In this document: one piece after another, positions 20,720 to 29,836 of the stretch | Position numbering within the stretch: position 1 is the stretch's first letter | Layout: every line of letters begins with the position of its first letter | Origin: Rheinheimera faecalis | Lineage (GTDB): Bacteria; Pseudomonadota; Gammaproteobacteria; Enterobacterales; Alteromonadaceae | Assembly: GCF_021290965.1 (NCBI RefSeq) | Contig: NZ_JAJOYT010000003.1 | Coordinates: forward strand, 124,001 to 188,000 | DNA: 64,000 bases | Direction of reading: 5' to 3' | Notes under the pieces: model-generated | Told to the model about the DNA's origin: nothing | The model's input: the letters and a program-made list of their open reading frames with translations, nothing else | Database searches by the model: none | Translations under genes and position numbers: made by a program

Positions 20720-23635
20720 TTAGTCATGGCTGACAACAACTACTCGCAATGCATCAAATTTTAACCGCGCTTTACTGATGTAATCTGTTAATTCTTGTTG
20801 CTGTTGTTGTAAATGCACTATTTCTTCAGGGCGTACTGATGGGTTCAATTTCTGTAGTGCCTGTAAGCGTTCAATTTGCGCATTGAGCTTTTGTTGCATT
20901 AACTGCTGTGCTTGCTGCTGTACTTCTATTAAACGCGCAGTAGCCAGTTCCTGTGCTTTAGCTATCAGTGGGTGGATAAAACTTTGTAAGGCTTTTACCA
21001 TTTTAGCCGCAGGTTGCCTGCCTACAGGCTTCAATTGCTTATTAAACTGTTCAAAGCCGACATTTGCAGCCAGATTTTTCCCATTTTTTTCCAGTAACAA
21101 GCGCACAGGAGTCACAGGTAAATAGCGACCCAGTTGCAGCTCTTTTGGTGCGCTGGCTTCAACAATAAATACAAATTCTACAAAGTAAGTGCCGGCAGGC
21201 AGGGCTTTGTTGGGTAATAAAGCCACAGAGCTGTTACCCATTTGCTCATTGGTCAGAATATCCAGAGTGCCTTGCACCATAGGGTGATCCCAGCTTAAAA
21301 ACTGAATGTCTTCCTGAGCTAAAGCCGTGGCCCGGTCAAAGGTCACGCTGATGCCGTCATCGTCCAGCATAGGGTAGTGGCTATGCAGATGCTCTGACAT
21401 GGTCAGCACCATACTGTTTTCACCACGGTCGTCCTGATTCACACCTAAAACATCCCAGGCTCTTAACATAAACATCGGCAGGCGCGTTTCATCATCTAAA
21501 ACCGCTATGGCTTCCGCTAACTCACTGGCTTTGCCTCTGCCAGAGCTGTTGATTTCCAGCAGTTTATCCCGACCTTGCTCCAGTTTTTGTTTCAGTTGCT
21601 GGTTCAGTTCTGCGCTTTTTGTGATCAATGCTTGCACAGCGTTCTGGTCCATAACGTTGGCACAAAGCAGTTCAAACAGCTCAGTGGAAACTTGTTCAAA
21701 CACAGAGCGTCCGGTTTGGCAGGTCTGGCTGAGCGCCTGTAAACCCTGTTGATACCAATCCAGCAGCACTTGCTGTGGATGATCTGCAAAATATGGGATA
21801 TGAATTTGAATATCCTGGGTTTGACCTATACGGTCCAGACGGCCGATACGTTGTTCCAGTAAATCCGGGTTCAGAGGTAAATCAAACAACACCAGATGAT
21901 GAGCAAACTGGAAGTTTCGGCCTTCACTGCCAATTTCTGAACAGATCAGCATTTGAGCGCTGTTATCTTCCTGAGCAAAATAAGCCGCGGCCATATCCCG
22001 CTCGACAATAGTCATGCCTTCATGGAATACCGAAGCCCGGATGCCTTCGCGCACCCTTACCGCCTCTTCTAATGCGATAGCTGTATCTGCATGAGCACAG
22101 ATCAGTAAAAACTTGCTGCGTTTATGCTGTTTCAGCAAGGCGATCAGATGATCAACCCGAGGGTCAAATTGCCACCAACTGCTGGCTTTACCTTCAAACT
22201 CCTGAAATACACGCTCAGGAAACAAACTGGCTTTGGCTTTTTGCTCCAGACTTTGTTGTTTATTAAAAGCCTGTTGTACTTTTAATGCGTTTTTATACTG
22301 CTCAGGCAATTCCAGTGCAACGGCCTGTGGCTGACGTTGTGGGAAACCTGAAATAGCGCTACGGCTGTTACGGAATAAAATCCGGCCTGTGCCATGACGA
22401 TCCAGCAATTGATTTAATAACTGTTGCTTCGCCTGCGCAAGGTCATCATCACTGCTGTCTGTCTGTTGCAAAGTAGCCAGCGCTGCTTTGCTCTCGCTTT
22501 CGGCTAACAGTGTTGTTAAAGCTTGAGCTGAGGCTGATGTTAATGGGGTTTGATCCAGCACAGCAGCCGCTAAATCGGCGATTTGTTTGTAGCTTTGCTC
22601 TTCTGCAATAAAAGCCTGATAGTCGTGAAAACGGTTTGGGTCTAATAAACGTAAGCGGGCAAAATGGCTTTGATGGCCCAGTTGATCAGGGGTTGCGGTC
22701 AGCAGTATTAAACCTGCAGTGCCTTCTGCCAGCTCTTCAATGCGTTGGTATTCAGTACTGGCTGCTTCTTCGCTCCAGTGCAAATGGTGAGCTTCATCTA
22801 CGACCAATAAATCCCAGTCAGCATCCACAGCTTTTTGGTGATGACTGCGTTTTTTCACCAGAAACTCAAGGCTGGTTAAAACCAGCTGTTCGGTTTCAAA
22901 CGGATTACCGCCATCCAGTGAGGATTCAATACAACGTTCGTCATCAAAAATAGAAAACTTCAGGTTAAAGCGGCGTAGCATCTCCACCAGCCACTGATGC
23001 TGTAACGATTCAGGCACGACCACCAGCACTCGTTTAGCTAAACCAGCCAGTACCTGTTGGTGAATAATTAAACCTGCTTCGATGGTTTTACCCAAACCTA
23101 CTTCATCGGCCAGCAATACGCGTGGGGCGTGACGTTTTGCCACTTCTTCCGCTATGTACAGCTGATGTGGGATCAGGCTCATCCGGCCGCCGACTAAACC
23201 TTGTAACGGGCTTTGTTGCTGCTGATGTAAATGTTGCCAACTCTGATAACGCAAAGGGAAGGTTTCAAAACGATCGACCTGACCTGCAAACATACGGTCT
23301 TGTGGCTGACTGAAACTTATAAAATGATCAAGAAACAACTCACGCAACGCCACGGTTTCATGGGTATCAGTGCGGGTGCCATGATAAATAAAACAGTCGT
23401 TTTTGCTTTCAACTTCGCTGATGACTAAAGAAAAACCTTCGGCACTTTTGACTGTATCGCCCGGGTTGAACTGAACACGGGTCAGCGGCGCTTCCAAAAT
23501 GGAGTACAGACGGTTTTCACCACTGGCCGGAAACAGCAAAGTCAGCATCCTGCCTTCCTGCCCAATCACAGTACCCAAACCTAAATCCGACTCACTGTCG
23601 CTGATCCAACGTTGACCCAAAGCAAATTTTATCAT
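20720..23635 (-). CDS. rapA: RNA polymerase-associated ATPase RapA (HepA)
   Basis: SWI2/SNF2-family ATPase that recycles stalled RNA polymerase. Residues 1-110 are the tudor-like N-terminal domains. The helicase motifs follow: LLADEVGLGKTIEAG (Walker A), VVDEAHHLHW (Walker B), ILLTATPDQLG, and later GSEGRNFQFAHHLVLFDLP with the arginine-finger RIGRLDRIGQ. At 971 residues it matches E. coli (968). The C-terminal third is rich in Gln coiled-coil. It is the first gene of a rapA-rluA pair. Confidence 0.96.
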   Translation of the reverse strand: MIKFALGQRWISDSESDLGLGTVIGQEGRMLTLLFPASGENRLYSILEAPLTRVQFNPGDTVKSAEGFSLVISEVESKNDCFIYHGTRTDTHETVALRELFLDHFISFSQPQDRMFAGQVDRFETFPLRYQSWQHLHQQQQSPLQGLVGGRMSLIPHQLYIAEEVAKRHAPRVLLADEVGLGKTIEAGLIIHQQVLAGLAKRVLVVVPESLQHQWLVEMLRRFNLKFSIFDDERCIESSLDGGNPFETEQLVLTSLEFLVKKRSHHQKAVDADWDLLVVDEAHHLHWSEEAASTEYQRIEELAEGTAGLILLTATPDQLGHQSHFARLRLLDPNRFHDYQAFIAEEQSYKQIADLAAAVLDQTPLTSASAQALTTLLAESESKAALATLQQTDSSDDDLAQAKQQLLNQLLDRHGTGRILFRNSRSAISGFPQRQPQAVALELPEQYKNALKVQQAFNKQQSLEQKAKASLFPERVFQEFEGKASSWWQFDPRVDHLIALLKQHKRSKFLLICAHADTAIALEEAVRVREGIRASVFHEGMTIVERDMAAAYFAQEDNSAQMLICSEIGSEGRNFQFAHHLVLFDLPLNPDLLEQRIGRLDRIGQTQDIQIHIPYFADHPQQVLLDWYQQGLQALSQTCQTGRSVFEQVSTELFELLCANVMDQNAVQALITKSAELNQQLKQKLEQGRDKLLEINSSGRGKASELAEAIAVLDDETRLPMFMLRAWDVLGVNQDDRGENSMVLTMSEHLHSHYPMLDDDGISVTFDRATALAQEDIQFLSWDHPMVQGTLDILTNEQMGNSSVALLPNKALPAGTYFVEFVFIVEASAPKELQLGRYLPVTPVRLLLEKNGKNLAANVGFEQFNKQLKPVGRQPAAKMVKALQSFIHPLIAKAQELATARLIEVQQQAQQLMQQKLNAQIERLQALQKLNPSVRPEEIVHLQQQQQELTDYISKARLKFDALRVVVVSHD

Positions 23636-23913
23636 CTTGTCCTCACTGCAGAAAATGGCGCGCCATGGTACAGCGAAATGCCTGATACCGCATCAGCTGT
23701 CATGACGTATTTTTTTCCATAGATTAAAAATCGTCATCTATTGGTCATACAGGCAGTGCATTTTTGCTCTAAGCTTAGATCAAATGAATAAAAGCACTGA
23801 CATCTTCCTTGTCACTGAACCAAAACATCAGGGAGCCAGTCAGAGTCGAAGTAAGGATTGTTGTATTTTTGCCATGAACTTTCATGGTTTTTATTGTCGC
23901 TAAGGAGCTGCTT

Positions 23914-25305
23914 ATGGCGCGAAGAAGAGCTAAAGATAAAAAAATATACGTTCTGGACACCAACATTCTACTGCATGAACCTTTCGCCTTCTTAAACTTT
24001 CAGGAACACGACGTTGTCATCCCGATGACAGTGCTCGAAGAGTTAGACCATATCAAAGACAAACACAAAGACGTCAGCCGTGAAGCCCGTATTGCGATTC
24101 GTGCGCTGGAGGATGTACTCAAAGACGCTTCACCAGAGGAGATGTTGCAGGGGGTGGCTTTACCAAGCCCTATCGAAGAAAAAAATGCCGGTCATTTATT
24201 TATTATCAACGACCACCATATCAGCGACCAAATTCCGGGATTACCTGGTGGTGAAAACGATCATTTAATTATTAATACAGCTTTGTTTTTACAGCGGGAA
24301 AAAGCACCGACCAAAGTGATACTGGTCACCAAAGATATCAATATGCGCCTTAAAGCCAAAGGAGCAGGGCTGAAGCTGGTAGAAGATTATCGTACCGACC
24401 AGTTGATTGATGATGTACGGTTTTTATACAAGGGTTATTACAAGTTTTCAGGCGATTTCTGGTCTGTCGTAAAAGACTGCCGCACTCACAACGAAGGCCG
24501 AGAAACCTACCATTTTGTGCCACGTTCCGTTTTACCTAATGCGTATATCAACGAATACCTGATTGACGAAGCTGAAACTTTTGCTGGCCGTGTGCTGGAC
24601 ATCAATGAGCAGGAAATCAAAATTCTTGATTTGGGTTTTGAACGTCTGATGCATAAACATGCCTGGGGTATTCACCCGAAAAATATTTATCAGGCCATGG
24701 CGCTAAATGCTTTGCTCGACCCGGATATGGATTTAGTTATTCTGACTGGTCCAGCAGGTTGTGGTAAAACCTTAATTGCTTTAGCTGCTGCGCTGGAGCT
24801 GGTGATTGAAAAGGGGATGTACGACAAAGTTATAGTCACCCGCAACACGCCAGAAATAGCGGAGTCTATTGGCTTTTTACCAGGCACCGAAGAAGAAAAA
24901 ATGGCGCCATGGCTGGCGGCTATTACTGACTCGTTGGAAGTTCTGCATAAAACCGATGAACACCCGCATGCCAGCGTGCAGTACATTATGGACAAGGCCA
25001 ATATTCAGTTTAAATCGGTCAACTTTATGCGTGGGCGCAGTATCCAGAACGCGATAGTGCTGCTGGATGAATGTCAGAATTTAAGTGCTGCACAGCTAAA
25101 AACCATCATCACCCGTTGTGGTGAGGGGACGAAGCTGATTTGTTCGGGTAACTTGTCGCAAATCGACAGCAACTACCTGACGGCCGTAACTTCTGGTTTA
25201 ACTTACATAGTTGAACGGTTTAAAAACTTTGAAGGCAGTACCACCATCAATCTCAATGGGGTAGTACGTAGCAGGTTGGCATCTTTTGCTGAGGCTAATT
25301 TATAA
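23914..25305 (+). CDS. PhoH family ATPase with N-terminal PIN domain
   Basis: The first 150 residues are a PIN nuclease domain (KKIYVLDTNILLHEP with the first acidic residue, VLEELDHIK with the second). The C-terminal half is a PhoH-type ATPase, with Walker A GPAGCGKTLIALA and Walker B VLLDECQNL. Related PIN-PhoH proteins act as RNA helicase-nucleases. The ATG at 23914 is supported by an AAGGAG site seven bases upstream; the longer in-frame start lacks one. The product is 463 residues, normal for the family. It is monocistronic and closed by a terminator. Confidence 0.92.
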   Translation: MARRRAKDKKIYVLDTNILLHEPFAFLNFQEHDVVIPMTVLEELDHIKDKHKDVSREARIAIRALEDVLKDASPEEMLQGVALPSPIEEKNAGHLFIINDHHISDQIPGLPGGENDHLIINTALFLQREKAPTKVILVTKDINMRLKAKGAGLKLVEDYRTDQLIDDVRFLYKGYYKFSGDFWSVVKDCRTHNEGRETYHFVPRSVLPNAYINEYLIDEAETFAGRVLDINEQEIKILDLGFERLMHKHAWGIHPKNIYQAMALNALLDPDMDLVILTGPAGCGKTLIALAAALELVIEKGMYDKVIVTRNTPEIAESIGFLPGTEEEKMAPWLAAITDSLEVLHKTDEHPHASVQYIMDKANIQFKSVNFMRGRSIQNAIVLLDECQNLSAAQLKTIITRCGEGTKLICSGNLSQIDSNYLTAVTSGLTYIVERFKNFEGSTTINLNGVVRSRLASFAEANL

Positions 25306-25313
25306 GTGGAAAC

Positions 25314-25340
25314 AAAAGCCCCGCAGTCAGCGGGGCTTTT
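25314..25340 (+). terminator. rho-independent terminator after the PIN-PhoH gene
   Basis: GCCCCGC and GCGGGGC pair around AGTCA, with A residues before and four T residues after. It lies between convergent genes and may act in both directions. Confidence 0.88.
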
Positions 25341-25345
25341 ATCTG

Positions 25346-26014
25346 TTATGCGGCTTTAAATTTGCGTCTGGTCAGAGCGACAGCCACTAATCCAAGCAGA
25401 CTGAACCAGCCCACACTGCCACTGTCTTCCTCCACTATAATGACTTGTGGTTCATCATAAGAGAAATCTTCCAGTGGAAGTTCTGCTAATGCAGGTTCGT
25501 CAAAGCCTGAGATTTCCGCCAGTAAATCATTGTAGTCAGCATCATAGACACGGATCACCAGGTCGTAATAAGCAGGCGGTAAGCTATGCAGCAGTTCACT
25601 TTCTATCGCAAACCAGTCGTCTGCACTGGTGCCATAGAGCGTGAACACAGAACTGGTGTGAATAATGACTTCAGGGGCACCCGCACGTTTTAGTGCAAAA
25701 TGTACGTATACAGGAACGGACTCGTAGTTAGTATCCGCATCAAAACGGACATACAAGCTGTGGAAAAAGCCGTTCTTATTTAAATCTGAATCAAATGAAA
25801 TGTCGATGGTATCAAACCATACATTGTTTTCGACGCTTTGAATTAACGCACCACTGGCACGCAATGTTGTTTTAGCTTTAGCGGTTTTCGCCACTTCGGA
25901 TTGCAACTTAAATGACTCTTTGGTGGATGCAATTTCTGCAGGCGCGGCCAGAGTGAAAAAGGGTACCATGCCAGAACTTATGGCAAATAAACTGACCAAC
26001 CAAAATTTACGCAT
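25346..26014 (-). CDS. exported protein with GlyGly-CTERM-like sorting tail
   Basis: Starts at ATG 26014, which has a perfect AAGGAGG ribosome binding site; the longer open frame upstream is not used. The 222-residue protein has a signal peptide (about 1-23, ending FTLAAPAE), a beta-rich middle domain and an acidic linker. The C-terminus is a short Gly/Ser motif, a hydrophobic helix (WFSLLGLVAVALT) and a basic RRKFKAA end. This tripartite tail is the pattern of GlyGly-CTERM proteins, which are cut by rhombosortase and displayed on the surface after type II secretion. The body was not recognised; no rhombosortase gene lies in this window. Confidence 0.8.
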   Translation of the reverse strand: MRKFWLVSLFAISSGMVPFFTLAAPAEIASTKESFKLQSEVAKTAKAKTTLRASGALIQSVENNVWFDTIDISFDSDLNKNGFFHSLYVRFDADTNYESVPVYVHFALKRAGAPEVIIHTSSVFTLYGTSADDWFAIESELLHSLPPAYYDLVIRVYDADYNDLLAEISGFDEPALAELPLEDFSYDEPQVIIVEEDSGSVGWFSLLGLVAVALTRRKFKAA

Positions 26015-26098
26015 ACACAGAGCCTCCTTAGCTTTGGTATCATTACAGGCTAATCGCCATGAATACTGGCTGAACTTCATTTTAAGTGAATAAATAAT

Positions 26099-26938
26099 TT
26101 GAAACTGACTAAAAAACTCCAGATCACCGAAGCACAGCAGGCTATTGAGGCTTTGGTTGCGGCAGCACCACAGCTCAGCAAAGGCCGGCTGAAAGACGCG
26201 ATGAACAAAGGTGCAGTGTTGTGGCGACGTGGCAAACAAAACAAAAGGTTACGCCGTGCTCAGGCTGATTTATTGCCAGGCGATAGCCTGGAGCTGAATT
26301 ACGATGAGCAGTTATTGCAACGCAGCTGTGACCCCGCCGTTCTTATTCACGAAGCCCGTGGCTACAGCGTCTGGTTTAAACCGGCAGGTATGTTGTCGCA
26401 AGGCAATGAATGGGGTGATCATCTGTCTTTACTGCGGTTTGCAGAACTGCACTGGCAAGGGAAGCGTCAGGTATTTTTATTGCACAGGTTGGACCGTGAA
26501 GCCAGTGGCCTGGTGCTGATAGCTCACACTAAACAAGCTGCAGCTGCTTTTAGTCTGATGCTGCAGCAGCACAAAATCGATAAAGACTATCGTATTGAAG
26601 TCAAAGGCCAGCTGTCAGACGAGCTGATCACAAAAGCTGCCTTGAGCACGCCATTGGACGATAAAGCCTGCACGACGGAATTTGAACTGGAGTCTTACTC
26701 TGAGGAGCGACGTACCAGTATAGTCAGGGTAAAGTTGATCACCGGGCGTAAACATCAGATCCGCCGTCACTTTGCACAAGCAGGACACCCTGTGATGGGC
26801 GACCCTGCCTATGGTTCTGGCAATAAAAATGAACAAGGCTTGATGTTGCAAGCGGTAAAGCTGAAGTTTATTTGTCCTTTCCGCAAAACCGCTATGGAGT
26901 TTGAGTTACCAGCCAACCTGCTACAGATTCAAATCTGA
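26099..26938 (+). CDS. RluA-family RNA pseudouridine synthase
   Basis: Pseudouridine synthase with the catalytic HRLDREASGLVLIA motif and GRKHQIRRHFAQAGHP near the end. An S4-like N-terminal region (about 1-75) precedes the catalytic domain, so it is not the short TruC type. The target RNA cannot be read from the sequence. The start appears to be the TTG at 26099, with no other in-frame start before the conserved region; this makes the exact N-terminus uncertain. It overlaps the convergent TPR gene by 10 bases. Confidence 0.88.
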   Translation: MKLTKKLQITEAQQAIEALVAAAPQLSKGRLKDAMNKGAVLWRRGKQNKRLRRAQADLLPGDSLELNYDEQLLQRSCDPAVLIHEARGYSVWFKPAGMLSQGNEWGDHLSLLRFAELHWQGKRQVFLLHRLDREASGLVLIAHTKQAAAAFSLMLQQHKIDKDYRIEVKGQLSDELITKAALSTPLDDKACTTEFELESYSEERRTSIVRVKLITGRKHQIRRHFAQAGHPVMGDPAYGSGNKNEQGLMLQAVKLKFICPFRKTAMEFELPANLLQIQI

Positions 26939-28908
26939 GCCAGTTGTTGTTGTAATTTATCACTCAATGAAACGCCATTGACCTGAACCTTTAATATACC
27001 CAGGCTAATGGCGTTGAATAAATCCTGTCGTAAGTTATCTGTCTGCCAGGAACAGGGGCGGTTCTGTTGGCATTGATAGTTAAATGCCAATGCTCCGTTG
27101 AAGCCTTGCTGCTGCGCTAAAAACAGGCTGTACCAAAGCAGTTCACGTAATGCATCTAAATCCTGCTCACAAATACGTTTGGACAATAATGCATGCAAAG
27201 GTAACACCGCACTATGCACCAGGTAATCTGCCGGTATAGCGAGTAACAGTTGATGTTGCAGCTCAGCTGCCTGTTGTTCTGAGGCACAGTAAAGCCAAAA
27301 CTCCTGCTCCTGTTCAACCCAAAACAGTGATTGATCCAAACCAGCCCTGAATAGTGTCAGGTCGGCCTTCGTATGCCGTATCCCTTTATTTAACAATGCA
27401 GGTGTTTGCTCCAGCACTATGACCAGCAACTGGCCTTGCATTTTAGCCTGATGATGGTGCAGTAATAATTCGGTAAAACTACGCCACTGTGATACCTGCA
27501 TCAGGGAGCCGTAGCGGGATTTTTTCTGCTTACTGAGCAACAAAAGCAGCATAAAAACAGCAAGAGCTAACAAGGTTAACGTGATCAGTAACCATTGTTT
27601 CAGTTGGTTTTGCTGATCCAGATGCTGCTGTTGTTGTTTTTCTTGCTGCAGTTGTAATTCAAGACTGGTCTGCAGACTATCCAGTTGTATTTTGCTGGTG
27701 TCGTTCAATTGTGCAACTTCCAGCTGGTTGGCTGTTTTTTCCAGCTGATAGGCTCGTTGCCATTCCTGTTCAAGCGCCGCTAATTCTGCACTTAAGGCTA
27801 AATGTTTGCGTTTCAGATAAGCCGCCAGCTTGTCTGGTTCTGGTGCTGCCTCGTCCAGCATATTTTTTGCCGCACTATAGTTTTGTTTTTTGATAAATAC
27901 AGTGGCCAGAAATAAAGCGGTTTCCGATTTGATCGATTGTGCTGACACCTGACTTGCTAACTGGTGAGCTTTAATCAGCAATTGTTCGGATTGATCCAGA
28001 TCACCTTGTTCCAGTGCCAGCTCCGACAAGCTGACGTAAGCGGAGATCAGCATATAAGGATCCTCGCTATCCACAGCTAACTTCAGTGCTTTGTTATAGG
28101 TGTCTTTGGCTTTTTCCTGCTGTTTCAGCACCAGTTGGCTGTCACCAATATTAATCAGTGCATTTACCTGAGCGCTCAAGCTATCCAACTGCTGATAAAG
28201 CCGTGCTGCCTCTTCAAAATGTTGCAGCGCCAGTTCGTGTTGTTCCAGTTTTTGATAGGCCATACCCAGGCGCATGCTGATGGACGCTATGGCTTGTTGA
28301 TCACCCATTTCGCTGGCAAGCGGTAAAGCTGCTCTAAAATGTTGATAGGCTTTGGTCAGATTGTTGTTGTTTAAATGCAAACGCCCCAACGTGATCATGG
28401 AGTCCAATTGACGCTGTTTATCTGCCGTTTGTGTAGCCAGAGTCAGGCTTTCAGTTGCTGCTTTCATCGCAAGTTCTGCATTGCCCAACTGATTGTACGC
28501 CTGAGCAAAACTTTCCAGAATATCCATCCGCAGATTGAGCGTGGCTGCACTATCCTCATCCGGCAAAATCGCCTGAGCCAGTTTTAGTTTTTCAATCGCC
28601 AATGCAGTATCGCGATAAAATACGCCATAAGTTAAAGCCTGCATCAATAAGATACGGCCAGCGAGTTCAGTATCTGGCTCTAAGGTCATGGCCTTATTGC
28701 TGAACTCCAGTGCAGCTTCTTTATTTCTCAGTGCATAATGACTGTAAGCCAACAAGAAATAGTCTTGTGCTGTTTTGGCCGGTTGTTTTAGCTGTGCGTC
28801 GAGTTGCCCTTGTGGATCCGCTTTGACTTGCTCCATTAATTGAGTCAAATCTGCGGCCTGAATAGCAAAAGTAAACAGCAACAAAAAAATGCAGAAAGCA
28901 TGACGCAT
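26929..28908 (-). CDS. TPR-repeat membrane sensor-like protein
   Basis: The ATG at 28908 begins a signal peptide (MRHAFCIFLLLFTFAIQAAD), and a GGAG site supports it over the longer frame. Residues about 25-400 are tetratricopeptide repeats (for example ISMRLGMAYQKLEQHELALQ). A Gln-rich coiled coil and a single membrane helix (about 447-468) follow, then a cytoplasmic domain of about 190 residues. This layout is that of periplasmic-TPR signalling proteins that usually end in GGDEF or a histidine kinase. Here the end domain has only a faint GGDEF-like trace (FRAGLDQSLFWV) and no catalytic motif. It is divergent from the glycerate kinase gene with a 58-bp gap. Confidence 0.8.
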   Translation of the reverse strand: MRHAFCIFLLLFTFAIQAADLTQLMEQVKADPQGQLDAQLKQPAKTAQDYFLLAYSHYALRNKEAALEFSNKAMTLEPDTELAGRILLMQALTYGVFYRDTALAIEKLKLAQAILPDEDSAATLNLRMDILESFAQAYNQLGNAELAMKAATESLTLATQTADKQRQLDSMITLGRLHLNNNNLTKAYQHFRAALPLASEMGDQQAIASISMRLGMAYQKLEQHELALQHFEEAARLYQQLDSLSAQVNALINIGDSQLVLKQQEKAKDTYNKALKLAVDSEDPYMLISAYVSLSELALEQGDLDQSEQLLIKAHQLASQVSAQSIKSETALFLATVFIKKQNYSAAKNMLDEAAPEPDKLAAYLKRKHLALSAELAALEQEWQRAYQLEKTANQLEVAQLNDTSKIQLDSLQTSLELQLQQEKQQQQHLDQQNQLKQWLLITLTLLALAVFMLLLLLSKQKKSRYGSLMQVSQWRSFTELLLHHHQAKMQGQLLVIVLEQTPALLNKGIRHTKADLTLFRAGLDQSLFWVEQEQEFWLYCASEQQAAELQHQLLLAIPADYLVHSAVLPLHALLSKRICEQDLDALRELLWYSLFLAQQQGFNGALAFNYQCQQNRPCSWQTDNLRQDLFNAISLGILKVQVNGVSLSDKLQQQLAQI

Positions 28909-28966
28909 GCAATAGTTCTCCAAAAATAGACAACGCAGTGTAACTGAAAGAAAATCAGACAGCCAG

Positions 28967-29836
28967 ATGAAAACGATGAGGTGCTTAGTGATTGAAAACA
29001 CTAGTGATTTGTGGCTGAGGCAGTGGCTTTTGTATAGCCTGAAACTGCAGTTGTCCAACCAAAGCTTATGGAATGAACAATTAAGGCGATTAAGCCTGGT
29101 TCAGCCACCTCAGACATTGATTATTGGTATCAGTGGGGCACAGGGCAGCGGCAAAAGTAGCCTGGCTAAGTCATTGCAGCAGTTATGGGCGACACAAGGT
29201 GTGTTGTCTGATGTAGTGTCGCTGGATGATTATTACCTTGAGCCCGCGGAACGATTCAATAGAGCTCAGCTTTGGCATCCGCTTTTTGCTGAACGTGGAG
29301 TGCCTGGAACACATGACACAGCATTGTTGCTTTCACAATTACAGGCTTTCAGGCGCGGCGAAACTCAGGTCTGGCGTCGTTATGATAAAGGGTTGGATTG
29401 TATAGCTCAGCCTTCAGAGCAGACAAAGGCGCGTTTGTTGATCCTCGAAGGTTGGTGTCTGGGGCTGCAGCCTCTGGCAGACCAAGCTTTGCTTTCGAAT
29501 TGCAATGTGTTGGAGCAGCAACAGGATCCTGATGCGATTTGGCGGCGCAAAGTAAATCAACAGCTTGGTGCTGATTATCAGCGCATTTGGCAGGCATCAG
29601 ACCGCCTTATTTGGCTAAATGCGCCGGATTGGAAAGCAGTGTGTCGTTGGCGGGCCTGGCAGGAGCAGCCTTTACAGCAGCGGGGCTTGGGCAAAAGCCC
29701 TGCTGAACTTGAGCACTTTATGTTGTATTTCGAACGTTTAACTGGCGAGAGTTGGCGGCAATTACCTGACCGCGCAGATTTTATTCTGAACCTGGAGCAG
29801 GACCATAAGCTGCTGAGCCTTACACCTGACGAATAG
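28967..29836 (+). CDS. D-glycerate 3-kinase (plant GLYK type)
   Basis: P-loop kinase phosphorylating D-glycerate. The Walker A GISGAQGSGKSSLA, the VVSLDDYYL substrate motif and LLILEGWCLG are the signature of the plant/cyanobacterial GLYK family, related to phosphoribulokinase and pantothenate kinase. At 289 residues it is of normal length. It ends 17 bases inside the convergent 2-hydroxyacid dehydrogenase gene. That enzyme can make D-glycerate from hydroxypyruvate, so the two may act in one pathway. Confidence 0.88.
   Translation: MKTMRCLVIENTSDLWLRQWLLYSLKLQLSNQSLWNEQLRRLSLVQPPQTLIIGISGAQGSGKSSLAKSLQQLWATQGVLSDVVSLDDYYLEPAERFNRAQLWHPLFAERGVPGTHDTALLLSQLQAFRRGETQVWRRYDKGLDCIAQPSEQTKARLLILEGWCLGLQPLADQALLSNCNVLEQQQDPDAIWRRKVNQQLGADYQRIWQASDRLIWLNAPDWKAVCRWRAWQEQPLQQRGLGKSPAELEHFMLYFERLTGESWRQLPDRADFILNLEQDHKLLSLTPDE

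Noticed and set aside
22636-22953. Plus-strand open frame inside rapA
   Set aside because: Antisense to the ATPase core; no ribosome binding site.
23914-25305. PIN-domain toxin of a toxin-antitoxin pair
   Set aside because: The PIN domain is fused to a PhoH ATPase and there is no small antitoxin gene next to it.
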